This document shows, in pieces, positions 7,322-14,779 of a DNA stretch of 37,712 nucleotides (position 1 is its first letter; the number at the start of each line of letters is the position of its first letter). Source of the DNA: a virus. The translations under genes were made by a program, and so were the position numbers. The stretch lies in IMG/VR virus record IMGVR_UViG_3300037296_000261, positions 1-37,712 of that record. One strand, written 5' to 3'. Under the pieces are notes generated by a model. It was not told where the DNA came from. It searched no databases and was given only the letters and a program-made list of their open reading frames with translations.

Positions 7322-7348
7322 AAATAGGTTTTTACCTGTCTATTTTTT
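7322..7348 (+). terminator. Possible Rho-independent terminator in gene-free region
   Basis: AAATAG (7322-7327) pairs with CTATTT (7340-7345), with an inner GGT/ACC pair, followed by T to 7348. The stem is AT-rich and bulged, so this is a moderate call. It would end a plus-strand transcript from the 7050-7320 stretch. Confidence 0.4.
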
Positions 7349-7666
7349 AAAGCCCTGATGTATAAGCGTTTGAGTCAACGATCGCTATTTATAGGGGTGC
7401 AAATGGGGCTCTATTGCTGTCCAAACGCTTCAAAATCTTACATACCACGAAATTCTACTAACCAATTATTAAGTACTGAACCCCTTATGTGTCTTAGCTT
7501 TGACGGATACTCATTGGCACTTGGGTGCTTCAATGCACTAAAAAAATGCAAATACCCTGCAGGCAAGGAGGAGTGAATTTTGTGGCGCGGGAATCCTGTT
7601 TGGATCTTTTCTGTGAGGCTGGCTGAGTTCTGGTTGAGTAGTGCGGATATTAGGAGGGTTATGTAA

Positions 7667-7697
7667 TGCGTTTATGATAATGATTACCATAAACGCA
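7667..7697. repeat. Perfect 10-bp inverted repeat, Fur-box-like centre
   Basis: TGCGTTTATG (7667-7676) is the exact inverse of CATAAACGCA (7688-7697) around an 11-nt loop. The loop region reads GATAATGATTACCAT, which resembles the left and centre of a Fur box. It lies 21 bp downstream of the methyltransferase stop. On neither strand is it followed by a T-run, so it is a poor terminator. Confidence 0.6.
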
Positions 7698-7718
7698 ATT
7701 TGACATAATAAAAGGGTA

Positions 7719-8669
7719 CTACAGGTTTGCGGAAATTCTTCGGACTGCCATGTCGAATTCATCGTCACCTATTTCGCTACCAATGAACGATCGCTTAGTT
7801 TCTATGCAGCTTATCGCTGTTGAACCTGAACCGGTGAATGCATCGAACACAACATCGCCAGGTAAGGAACTGGTCTTGATGATGTGGTCCATTAGATCGA
7901 GCGGTTTCTCGCATGGGTGTTTGCCTGCGTATGGATGCACCGGCTTAAAATCCCAGATGTTCGTGAATGGTACGTCTTTGGTTACGTTGAAGGTGCGACG
8001 TGAGCGATTGAAGCCATCACGCAGTGCTACAAACTCGGCTTTAAATTCTTTATACGGTTTTAATGTGCCGTCGAATAGTCTGCCCATCGTGTTGTAATGA
8101 TCTTCACTTGGTATGCTGAATTGCGATCGTCCAAACCAATGGCTAGACATTTGACAGCCACACGCAGCTTCAACTTCTTTACGTGTTTTGTTGGCATCTC
8201 GACGAGCGTTATCTAGATACGATCGGATAGGCTCATAAGGAAAAGCGATCGTCTTTTTGCTTTCAGCAAAGATGATGTGCTCTGTCTGAGGGAAGAAACG
8301 TCGAAGGCTCTCTTTGTTGCATCCACTGTGCCGGCCACTGGGCTTTCGCCAAATGATTTGGTTTAACACATTGAAACGCTTGGCAACTGCTTGCTCAACT
8401 TCGTTTGCCAAGTGAGGGCCAGCGAATAAATATAGGGAACCGGTTGGTTTTAGTACGCGGTGTAATTCGATTAACACAGAATCTAACCAGGTAAAGAAGT
8501 CATCTTTGTTCTTCCACTGGTTGTCCCATGCGTCACCTTTAACCTTAAAATAAGGTGGATCGGTGGCGATTAAATCTATGCTGTTATCTTCTAGCGTTGC
8601 TAATAAATCTAAGCAGTCTGATTTACATAATTTGATGTTTGCTTCTTGGAATGTGTTCACGAGTATCAT
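7719..8669 (-). CDS. DNA methyltransferase, beta-class (N6-adenine or N4-cytosine)
   Basis: This 316-aa enzyme transfers a methyl group from S-adenosylmethionine to an exocyclic amino group in DNA. The catalytic motif IV, ATDPPYF (37-40 for DPPY), precedes the target-recognition region, and the S-adenosylmethionine-binding motif VFDAFTGSGST (about 274-284) is near the C-terminus. That order defines the beta class. No restriction enzyme gene is adjacent, so it is an orphan enzyme that probably protects phage DNA. It is the last gene of the late operon, directly after com and overlapping it by 47 nt, in the place that mom holds in phage Mu. Its start codon lies in the loop of a hairpin (8658-8688). 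Confidence 0.93.
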   Translation of the reverse strand: MILVNTFQEANIKLCKSDCLDLLATLEDNSIDLIATDPPYFKVKGDAWDNQWKNKDDFFTWLDSVLIELHRVLKPTGSLYLFAGPHLANEVEQAVAKRFNVLNQIIWRKPSGRHSGCNKESLRRFFPQTEHIIFAESKKTIAFPYEPIRSYLDNARRDANKTRKEVEAACGCQMSSHWFGRSQFSIPSEDHYNTMGRLFDGTLKPYKEFKAEFVALRDGFNRSRRTFNVTKDVPFTNIWDFKPVHPYAGKHPCEKPLDLMDHIIKTSSLPGDVVFDAFTGSGSTAISCIETKRSFIGSEIGDDEFDMAVRRISANL

Positions 8670-8817
8670 CCATTGTCTGACACTCGTGGTGTTCTTGTTT
8701 GGCGTTCGAGACGCTCAAAAAATTCATGGTTTTGCATCGGCTACATTTGATATGCAGCTCGACAAATATTCCGGTACCTAACTTGCGACCACAACCGCCG
8801 CATCGTATGTCTTTCAT
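8623..8817 (-). CDS. com: Com-like zinc-finger translational regulator
   Basis: This 64-aa protein matches the Mu Com family. MKDIRCGGCGRKLGTG is followed by IKCSRCKTMNF, giving a four-cysteine zinc site (C6, C9, C25, C28). In Mu, Com binds the mom mRNA and opens a stem-loop that blocks the mom start. Here the following gene encodes a DNA methyltransferase whose start codon is in a hairpin loop, so the same control is likely. The C-terminal half (about 36-64) is hydrophilic and is encoded over the methyltransferase start. It begins in a TAATG overlap with the spike gene, so its own translation is coupled to the late structural genes. Confidence 0.88.
   Translation of the reverse strand: MKDIRCGGCGRKLGTGIFVELHIKCSRCKTMNFLSVSNAKQEHHECQTMDDTREHIPRSKHQIM
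8658..8688 (-). promoter_or_regulatory. Hairpin around the methyltransferase start codon
   Basis: In the mRNA, CACGAGT (8688-8682) pairs perfectly with ACTCGTG (8664-8658). The 17-nt loop contains the methyltransferase ATG (8669-8667), which has no good ribosome site of its own. This parallels the translation-inhibitor stem-loop that Mu Com acts on at mom. The pairing is seen directly; the Com dependence is inferred. Confidence 0.65.
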
Positions 8818-9944
8818 TATCCTGCCACCTTATCTACATTGGCTTTTACCGCTTCAACTTTTGTTTGCACGGCTGTTATTGCTCCGCCTTGGCTTACTGG
8901 CCCGACGGTGTTGTTACTAAACGGATGGGTGTGAGTGGCGACGATTTCCGCCAAATCGGCAACGAGTTGAGCGGTTTCTCCTGCTAGCGCAACAAGGTTG
9001 AGCGCTGGCGTTCCGACCCACACGCTTGGCGCCTTAATCGCTACACTGGCTTGGCCGGTTACTTCGGTTGTTTGTCCACTGATTGCCATCGCGCCGGTTG
9101 CGGTTTCTGTTATGTCGCCACTAGCTGTATTGTTTATATTACTGGCCGTGTTGCTAATATCGCCGCCTGCCGTATTGTCGATATTTGCGCCGGCATTCGA
9201 CGTAATGTTGCTACCCGCTTGGTGCTCGATGTTGTCCGCAGCGTCTGTTTGGATGTTGGCTAATGCTTTGATAATGGCGTTGGCTTTGGTCGTGATGCGT
9301 ACATGATCGACTGCAGATAAATCCATTACACCACCGGACTGAACAATCACCGCGCCAAAGGCTTCTATGCGTTTGATTGCGCCAATCACTTCTGTGTCAT
9401 TCGCTTTAGTGTTCTTGGTGCTTTGGTGAAAAGTTTCGATCACGTCTAACGCTTCGATGACTCGAGTCAGGCTTTTGTCGTGGATTTCTAAATCTGTTAC
9501 CCGCTCTTGATTGCCGTCTTTGTCGATACGTTGAAAAGACGCTGCGCTGTGTTGCCATTTTTGTTCACCACGCTCAATGCCTGGCATAGTTAAACGATGA
9601 GGTAAAATAGAACGAATAAAAGGGCGGTTTGGTGAACCATAGGCGAAGGCAATTTCGCACCATGTACCGTTTTCTGGATACGCAAAATGCCCCATCTCAT
9701 GACCCGCAACCGGCACAGACAAAATTACATCTTTTAACACCGGCCATTTGGTGTCTGGCTCGCCGTATTCATTAAGAATTTGAACATCGACAGCATAACG
9801 TGGTCGGAATTCATCGCATAAATCACCTTCTTTTGGTGTCTCTCGAACGCCAACGACTTCGGCAAAAATAGGCAAGTGATAACCTGCTGATATTTCAGGA
9901 AATAGATTGTTCACAATGCGTTTGATGGTTTTAACTATGTCCAT
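8817..9944 (-). CDS. Baseplate spike / assembly protein V-like
   Basis: This 375-aa protein has an N-terminal OB-fold-like part (about 20-130), with the typical DVILSVPVAGHEMGHFAYPE and GTWCEIAFAYGSPNRPFI segments of gpV/gp5-type spike proteins. The central part (about 230-300) is a repetitive run of short units (NITSNAGANIDNTAGGDISN), as expected for a trimeric beta-helix needle. The C-terminus has HTHPF, a likely metal-binding tip or fold-closing motif. It would form the membrane-piercing tip under the baseplate. It overlaps the upstream hub gene by 10 nt. Confidence 0.85.
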   Translation of the reverse strand: MDIVKTIKRIVNNLFPEISAGYHLPIFAEVVGVRETPKEGDLCDEFRPRYAVDVQILNEYGEPDTKWPVLKDVILSVPVAGHEMGHFAYPENGTWCEIAFAYGSPNRPFIRSILPHRLTMPGIERGEQKWQHSAASFQRIDKDGNQERVTDLEIHDKSLTRVIEALDVIETFHQSTKNTKANDTEVIGAIKRIEAFGAVIVQSGGVMDLSAVDHVRITTKANAIIKALANIQTDAADNIEHQAGSNITSNAGANIDNTAGGDISNTASNINNTASGDITETATGAMAISGQTTEVTGQASVAIKAPSVWVGTPALNLVALAGETAQLVADLAEIVATHTHPFSNNTVGPVSQGGAITAVQTKVEAVKANVDKVAG

Positions 9945-10627
9945 TTCAGCACCATGTGATTGCCAGAAAATTCGATAATATTGATGCGCTTACCGTTAAT
10001 GCGAATGCCTGGTCTATACGATGGAAACGCGGCCACTTTAGCGCTGTTTTGTGCGGAATGTTCGACGAATAGATTTTCAGGTAATAGCATATTTTTCACG
10101 TTGGCCCAGCGGGAATCCGCCCATGATCCAACGTAAATCACACCGCTTTGTTGTTGCCAAATGAAGTCGGGAATATTGAACACGTTCTCGAGCGCGGCCA
10201 TGGCTTGGTAGCCAGTGCCAAGGTTGTAAAAGTTCGCCACTTTACGAGTGGTATAGTCTTGGTCTGGCGTGGAGAAATTAAGTCCGGTCATAGTATTTAT
10301 GGCTTTCAAAACATCGCGCAAACTTACATGACGTAAGTTCAGAGGCAAGGTGTGAGACAGAACACTAGACAACTCGCGGCAGAATATTTTTACCCGCTTA
10401 TCGGCCGTTTGAACGATTTGTTCTGTGATACCAATGAACCATCGCTGCAGCGTGTCTTGTGAGCTGTAGCCTAAATCAAAGGTGACCAGTTGGTTTTGCA
10501 AAATAGTATTGTCATCCCCAACGATCGTGAATTCAGCACGACCAGGCGCAGCCAAATCCAGCACGCTACGTTCGTCGACTAGGTCACGTTTGATGTTATT
10601 GATGGTCAATACACGGTTTAGGCGCAT
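9935..10627 (-). CDS. Baseplate hub protein, gpD-like
   Basis: This 230-aa protein resembles the hub/late-control D family. An N-terminal beta-rich region has FTIVGDDNTILQNQLVTFDL and WFIGITEQIVQTADKRVKIF. It is followed by a segment like the hub tail-fold (LRDVLKAINTMTGLNF) and GSWADSRWANVKNMLLPENL. It lies directly before the spike gene, where the hub gene is found in Mu and HP1-like phages, and the two overlap by 10 nt. It is shorter than P2 gpD (about 390 aa), so the call is by position and pattern. Confidence 0.65.
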   Translation of the reverse strand: MRLNRVLTINNIKRDLVDERSVLDLAAPGRAEFTIVGDDNTILQNQLVTFDLGYSSQDTLQRWFIGITEQIVQTADKRVKIFCRELSSVLSHTLPLNLRHVSLRDVLKAINTMTGLNFSTPDQDYTTRKVANFYNLGTGYQAMAALENVFNIPDFIWQQQSGVIYVGSWADSRWANVKNMLLPENLFVEHSAQNSAKVAAFPSYRPGIRINGKRINIIEFSGNHMVLKWT

Positions 10628-10629
10628 AA

Positions 10630-11169
10630 CTACTGCACCTCGCCACTTGTGCCAGCGATTTGCGAGTCAGTCCATTTCATAACTTTCTCAAAACTTGATA
10701 GTTCTTCTACAGTCGGAGCCACATCGTCTGACACCGTTGTGCCTGTTGATGTTTGATCAGTTACTTTATTGGCTTCTTGTCTTGATTCTGTGATTTCAGC
10801 GACGGATCGTTGTTCAACAAGTTTGAATGAGATTTTCCACAGTTCGTAAGACGCGTCTTCGCGTACGCTGATATCGCCTTGAAAGCGAACTTGGCGAATG
10901 GCCATCGCGGCGGCGGTGTCATTGATTACGTCATAAGTGACTCGTTCGCCTTTGTCCGTTTTGGCTTTTGCCAAATTCAGCAAATCAGTTAAGTCCTTTG
11001 CGTTGTCGTATTTAATTTCCATATTGACCGCCAGCGCTTGCGGTTTATCACCTGTTTCCGCTTGTGCAGACATACTCGAACTGCCGCTCAAGTCTTCACC
11101 CGCGAGTGATAATGTTGCAGATAGCTTGAGTTCCGAACCTTTTATTTTTTGACCATTAAGTGCGAGCAT
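10630..11169 (-). CDS. Baseplate-associated protein (gpU-like or hub-connecting)
   Basis: This 179-aa protein has an N-terminal beta-rich part beginning MLALNGQKIKGSELKLSATL, with the later KAKTDKGERVTYDVINDTAA and VRFQGDISVREDASYELWKI, resembling tail-terminator or baseplate-complex proteins that contact the hub. The last 45 residues are S/T- and E-rich, probably flexible. It starts at a TAATG overlap with the preceding gene and is followed 2 bp later by the hub gene, so it belongs to the baseplate block. HP1/K139-type phages have a gene annotated as a baseplate complex protein at this place. I cannot assign it further. Confidence 0.55.
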   Translation of the reverse strand: MLALNGQKIKGSELKLSATLSLAGEDLSGSSSMSAQAETGDKPQALAVNMEIKYDNAKDLTDLLNLAKAKTDKGERVTYDVINDTAAAMAIRQVRFQGDISVREDASYELWKISFKLVEQRSVAEITESRQEANKVTDQTSTGTTVSDDVAPTVEELSSFEKVMKWTDSQIAGTSGEVQ

Positions 11170-11843
11170 TAGGGCATCAACTCCCGTAAATAAGACAATT
11201 CAGAAGGCGAACCAGAAAAAACCACCATGGCTGTGATTGTGTAAGCATGGTCTCGTTGATTAATACGCAGCGCGTTCTTAATGTCTGCCTCGGCATAGAA
11301 ACGCCAGCCATTACCACCGGAAAAAACTGGGGCCGATAGTGAAGAAGGCTTTCTGGATTCAAAGGCGGTTAAATTGGCTAAAGGATCGGAACCGGCTAAC
11401 GCATTGGCTTCATTTAACGCCGCTTCACTGATCACGTATTTTGATTGATCACTGATTGATGGAATGGCATTAATAGCGATCGTTTGCTGGCTTTCTACAG
11501 CGTCGACTAAATCGAATTTATCCGACTCTAACGTGATTAACGCCTGTGCGTGTCGCTGCCACTTTGCGAACTCTTTGAACGGGAATGCCGCCTTTAATGC
11601 TGCTGCTTGCTGTGCAAAATCCGTCATGCTTGCTGCTGTAATAGCAATGGCAAATACGGCTTTTGAAACGTCCACTTTAGCCGCCACTGCATCCACAGCA
11701 TTAGGAAACGACAACCACGTATGATTGCCATTTCCCTCTTTAACGCCATGAGTCCACGGAGACACAGTAAAAACCGTTACGCTTTCACTGAGTGCCGGCA
11801 CACTTGATGCTGGAGTGGTTAAAGACAGCTGCGACCAGGACAT
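11169..11843 (-). CDS. Uncharacterised tail protein of HP1-like phages
   Basis: This 224-aa protein has no motif I recognise. It is rich in alanine and serine with few charged residues. A helical central part (VDVSKAVFAIAITAASMTDF and AAALKAAFPFKEFAKWQRHA) is followed by a beta-like C-terminal end (GWRFYAEADIKNALR... YTITAMVVFSG). No signal peptide is present. It overlaps both neighbours by a TAATG junction, between the tail-fibre chaperone and a baseplate gene, so it is almost certainly a virion or virion-assembly protein of the distal tail. Confidence 0.55.
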   Translation of the reverse strand: MSWSQLSLTTPASSVPALSESVTVFTVSPWTHGVKEGNGNHTWLSFPNAVDAVAAKVDVSKAVFAIAITAASMTDFAQQAAALKAAFPFKEFAKWQRHAQALITLESDKFDLVDAVESQQTIAINAIPSISDQSKYVISEAALNEANALAGSDPLANLTAFESRKPSSLSAPVFSGGNGWRFYAEADIKNALRINQRDHAYTITAMVVFSGSPSELSYLRELMP

Positions 11844-12379
11844 TAATTGGAGCCTTCAAAGACCGGCCAATATTGGTCGTCAGTCACATCAATTTCCAAC
11901 AAATCTTCACGGGCTAACAACGCAATCAAAGCCGTTCGATTTAATGAAATCCACTCCGCACAATTTGCTTTGCCTTCTTCGCCGTACACACCCAAAGACG
12001 CGTTCATTTGGCCTATTTGATTCCAGTGGGTATTAATACGCTTTGAGCATTCAGCGTTTGCTAATGCTGTTTGTTTTTCTAGCGTTGTCGGAATCTCTGG
12101 TTCTTCTAATAAAACACCTTCTGGTACTTCTTCACCCAGCTCTTTTATTTCGTGCTTAGAACCATCCGATATCCAGTACGTTTTGCCGATATTATCGACA
12201 ACATAATGCCAAGCGTCGTCTTTGAAATAACGTTGATGGCCTGCTTTTTCGGGGATTAATTCAATGTCTGTTGTGTAAGCCGGTATCATCCATTTTTCGC
12301 TAACTGGATCTTTTTTTGCTGCGATTTGCTTGGTGAAAACAGGGTGTTTAGCCCCTAGTTTGAATGCGTTTAAATTCAT
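11843..12379 (-). CDS. Tail fibre assembly chaperone
   Basis: The start at 12379 (MNLNAFKLGAKHPVF) is preceded by AGGAG eight bases upstream and gives 178 aa. A longer frame from 12442 overlaps the fibre gene and lacks a ribosome site. The layout of a variable N-terminal part followed by QTALANAECSKRINTHWNQI and later a short C-terminal end is like Mu gpU/lambda Tfa-type chaperones, which fold the fibre tip. It follows the tail fibre gene by 11 bp, the usual place. The pair likely determines host range and would be exchanged as a unit. Confidence 0.7.
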   Translation of the reverse strand: MNLNAFKLGAKHPVFTKQIAAKKDPVSEKWMIPAYTTDIELIPEKAGHQRYFKDDAWHYVVDNIGKTYWISDGSKHEIKELGEEVPEGVLLEEPEIPTTLEKQTALANAECSKRINTHWNQIGQMNASLGVYGEEGKANCAEWISLNRTALIALLAREDLLEIDVTDDQYWPVFEGSN

Positions 12380-12390
12380 TTCAGAGACTC

Positions 12391-14145
12391 CTATAAACGG
12401 GTTTTTCCATAATAAGCGATAGAGCGAGGGCGAGAGTCCCATCTCAATATATGAGACGTATCCACCGTATTGACACCTGTTATCTCCCCGGCTCCTTCAC
12501 CTTGTGCGTTTAGAACCGCTGAATCCACCAAGTTTTCATCTTTAACAGCTTGAGTAAACAACTTATCAGCCCATGCAGCACCAAAGTATCCACCGCCGCG
12601 CCTTGCTATTTGTATTGTTGTTGCATCTTGGTGACTACCAAAAACACGCCCGCTGTCCACGCCATGCCCATCGTCGAACATGCGGATAAATTCACCGCCG
12701 ACTATGGGTAGAGATACAGTTGTCGAACCATCCGACTCATCAACAAAACCGTAAAAACCGCCGTATTCAATCGGGTCGGTATCTTTTGTTGCTTGCGCTA
12801 TATAGTTTGATGATGCCGCCGCTTTCGCGCAGGCAATGGGATGGTCAATACTACTGATAGTCGATCCGTCTAGCGCATATTCTCCAGGGCTTAATACATC
12901 AACAGTATCTGTATAGAGTTTTGCTATATCTAAGACATTATTACCTGTTTTGGGATTTACTTGTTCAACGATGTAGAACGATCCGGCGATGTATCGCACT
13001 GTGAGAAATGCAGTTTCAAATATCTGTGTATCACTGCTAATGCCAGATAATGCAACCGCATCTAATTCATCAATTTTTATCGTCACAGTGGATAATGTAT
13101 TTATTGCAGAAATGATGAACGAAAACACGTCGAAGTCGTTTAGCTCTGTGATTGGTGTAATGCCTTCTTTGCTGCTTAGAACAATTGCATCAGCTGTACC
13201 GGCAACATTCATCATGCTTGTACTCGTAAAGCGCGAGTCAGCATAAACTTTGAGTTCATTGATATCGTCATCAATTGCATACTGAGAGTGAGGGTCAGTA
13301 GCGTCGATATGTTTTTGCATAGCATCAAAACTGCGCCCATCTATAACTTCACCCACTGCATCAATATCCGCAATTTTCGTTAGATAATGTTCAATTCCAT
13401 TCCCATCGACATAATCGGCAAACGGCCCTGTATCAATGACGAATTCGCCCACGGCGGTCATGTCTGAAATATCACCCTGCAGACTCACGTTAAGCCAAAT
13501 TTCATTCGGGAAAACGGCGGTTGTTATTTGCTGTGGTGCTGTGTTTTTGGCGCGAACGCCACCCACGTAACCAATGCCAGCGGCTACGCTGTAGGTTCCC
13601 GCTGATCCAGTTACTTTCCAGCCATCATCAAGAAAACCTTCATGTCCATAAATGTCTAGATTCGCTAAGCGTTCGCGTTCGTCGATGCCATTTAAACGAT
13701 TACCAAAATCAATCTGCCATGTCTCAACGGGAACCGTTGTAGCGGTAATTTCTTGAATACCGGTGTATTTCAAAAGGAAGTTACGGGTGATCGTATTGCC
13801 TGGTATACCGCCTACGTTTTTACGTTTCTGAATAGTCGGAATATGAGAAACAGCGACAAGTACTCCATCTGCATCAATTAGACCAATCCAGTTAAAATCG
13901 TAATCACCGACGTTTGACCCCATAACAAGCGAATAGACCACCTGATTCGGGTTCACATAGCCGCGTTTTGTGAAGGGTAGGGTGTCCACAATTAATGAAG
14001 GATCGGGCAGAACGGCGATGCGATCGGCAGGTTCAGCGCCCAAGTTAGGTACATTGGTCAGCACAAAGCTTACGATGTTTAAGCCACCGCTAACGCTTTG
14101 GTTCTGAGCAAGTTTGTTTTCGCCTGCTATGGTTAAAAAAGGCAT
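12391..14145 (-). CDS. Tail fibre protein
   Basis: This 584-aa receptor-binding fibre has an N-terminal part (about 1-200) of the DUF3751-like type that attaches to the baseplate (MPFLTIAGENKLAQNQ, then FVLTNVPNLGAEPADRI and VVYSLVMGSNVGDYDFNWIG). The middle is a beta-rich shaft. The C-terminal end carries a collar-like tip with FYGFVDESDG, FIRMFDDGHGVDSGRVFGSH and a final SRPRSIAYYGKTRL, similar to other phage-fibre ends. It follows the gpI-like gene by 28 bp and is followed by its chaperone. It is shorter than P2 gpH, and the tip sequence determines which host receptor is used. Confidence 0.85.
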   Translation of the reverse strand: MPFLTIAGENKLAQNQSVSGGLNIVSFVLTNVPNLGAEPADRIAVLPDPSLIVDTLPFTKRGYVNPNQVVYSLVMGSNVGDYDFNWIGLIDADGVLVAVSHIPTIQKRKNVGGIPGNTITRNFLLKYTGIQEITATTVPVETWQIDFGNRLNGIDERERLANLDIYGHEGFLDDGWKVTGSAGTYSVAAGIGYVGGVRAKNTAPQQITTAVFPNEIWLNVSLQGDISDMTAVGEFVIDTGPFADYVDGNGIEHYLTKIADIDAVGEVIDGRSFDAMQKHIDATDPHSQYAIDDDINELKVYADSRFTSTSMMNVAGTADAIVLSSKEGITPITELNDFDVFSFIISAINTLSTVTIKIDELDAVALSGISSDTQIFETAFLTVRYIAGSFYIVEQVNPKTGNNVLDIAKLYTDTVDVLSPGEYALDGSTISSIDHPIACAKAAASSNYIAQATKDTDPIEYGGFYGFVDESDGSTTVSLPIVGGEFIRMFDDGHGVDSGRVFGSHQDATTIQIARRGGGYFGAAWADKLFTQAVKDENLVDSAVLNAQGEGAGEITGVNTVDTSHILRWDSRPRSIAYYGKTRL

Positions 14146-14173
14146 AGTTACTCTCTCTAAAAGTTTCTCTAAA

Positions 14174-14779
14174 TTAATTGCTTGCGATATCTAACGACCA
14201 ACTATGGCCAATGTCTGAACCAACCACGCCAGACTCGGCAACCATTGGCTCTATCTTTTGTTCAGCTACATCGAGCGACCAACTATGACCTAGTTCAACA
14301 AGGCCAACATTGATTGCAATAGGCGTGATGACTTCCAATCTATAGCGGCGGCATGTACGCCCGTATTTCTGAATAATTAGATCAAGCAGGGCGGTATTTT
14401 CTGAAAGTTGTGAGTCAGATAGACGCAACGTAATGACATCCCATTCGACCTCATCAATGCGCTCTTCTAGCTCTACATAACCAATGCCCAACCGTTCAAA
14501 AATAGAGACAAAGCCTGTCTTTGAGCCAGCGTCTTTTGCATTGATCAAAGCGTACTTCACCCGCTTGCGGTAAAGGTTTTCAGGCTCACTGGGAAAGCGT
14601 TGAATGTCGCGCTGATAAGCCAACAAGTTAACGATACCGATGGATGCAGTTAACGCATCCATTTGCGTAAGCGGCCAGCGCACCCAAGACTCAGCACGTT
14701 CCCACCAAGTCTTTGCGGCTTTAATTAGCTTGCTGGACTCGTCAGCGGTAAACCAAAAAACCAACTTAATATCGATCAT
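14174..14779 (-). CDS. Tail protein I-like baseplate component
   Basis: The start at 14779 (MIDIKLVFWFTADESS) overlaps the baseplate J stop in an ATGA and gives 201 aa. A longer frame from 14827 only runs over gene J. The N-terminal part (about 1-110) has LLAYQRDIQRFPSEPENLYR and KRVKYALINAKDAGSKTGFV, in line with gpI-type wedge proteins that lie between J and the fibre. The C-terminal end carries two copies of the seven-residue GHSWSLD, about 35 residues apart (LGHSWSLDVAEQ and IGHSWSLDIASN), perhaps a fibre-attachment repeat. Position after J supports the assignment. Confidence 0.7.
   Translation of the reverse strand: MIDIKLVFWFTADESSKLIKAAKTWWERAESWVRWPLTQMDALTASIGIVNLLAYQRDIQRFPSEPENLYRKRVKYALINAKDAGSKTGFVSIFERLGIGYVELEERIDEVEWDVITLRLSDSQLSENTALLDLIIQKYGRTCRRYRLEVITPIAINVGLVELGHSWSLDVAEQKIEPMVAESGVVGSDIGHSWSLDIASN

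Larger units (their letters stand above)
7081..7718. other. Gene-free region with possible untranslated transcript
   Basis: I find no convincing gene in this 640-bp stretch. On the plus strand a TATA-rich segment (about 7050-7070) could be a promoter, and a hairpin with T-run at 7322-7348 could terminate a transcript of about 250 nt. The only small frame with some ribosome-site resemblance is 22 codons beginning MPKTYIGRCHVMKG at about 7184. Two good ribosome sites (AAGGAGGAG near 7566 and AGGAGGG near 7652) are followed by very short frames, which suggests decayed genes. Confidence 0.4.

Noticed and set aside
7358-7576. 72-aa plus-strand frame in the gene-free region
   Set aside because: No ribosome site, no recognisable domain, and composition that looks non-coding.
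7538-7768. 76-aa minus-strand frame after the methyltransferase
   Set aside because: It overlaps the methyltransferase end, has no ribosome site and reads like an out-of-frame translation.
12380-12442. N-terminal extension of the tail-fibre chaperone
   Set aside because: It overlaps the fibre gene end and lacks a ribosome site; AGGAG precedes the ATG at 12379.
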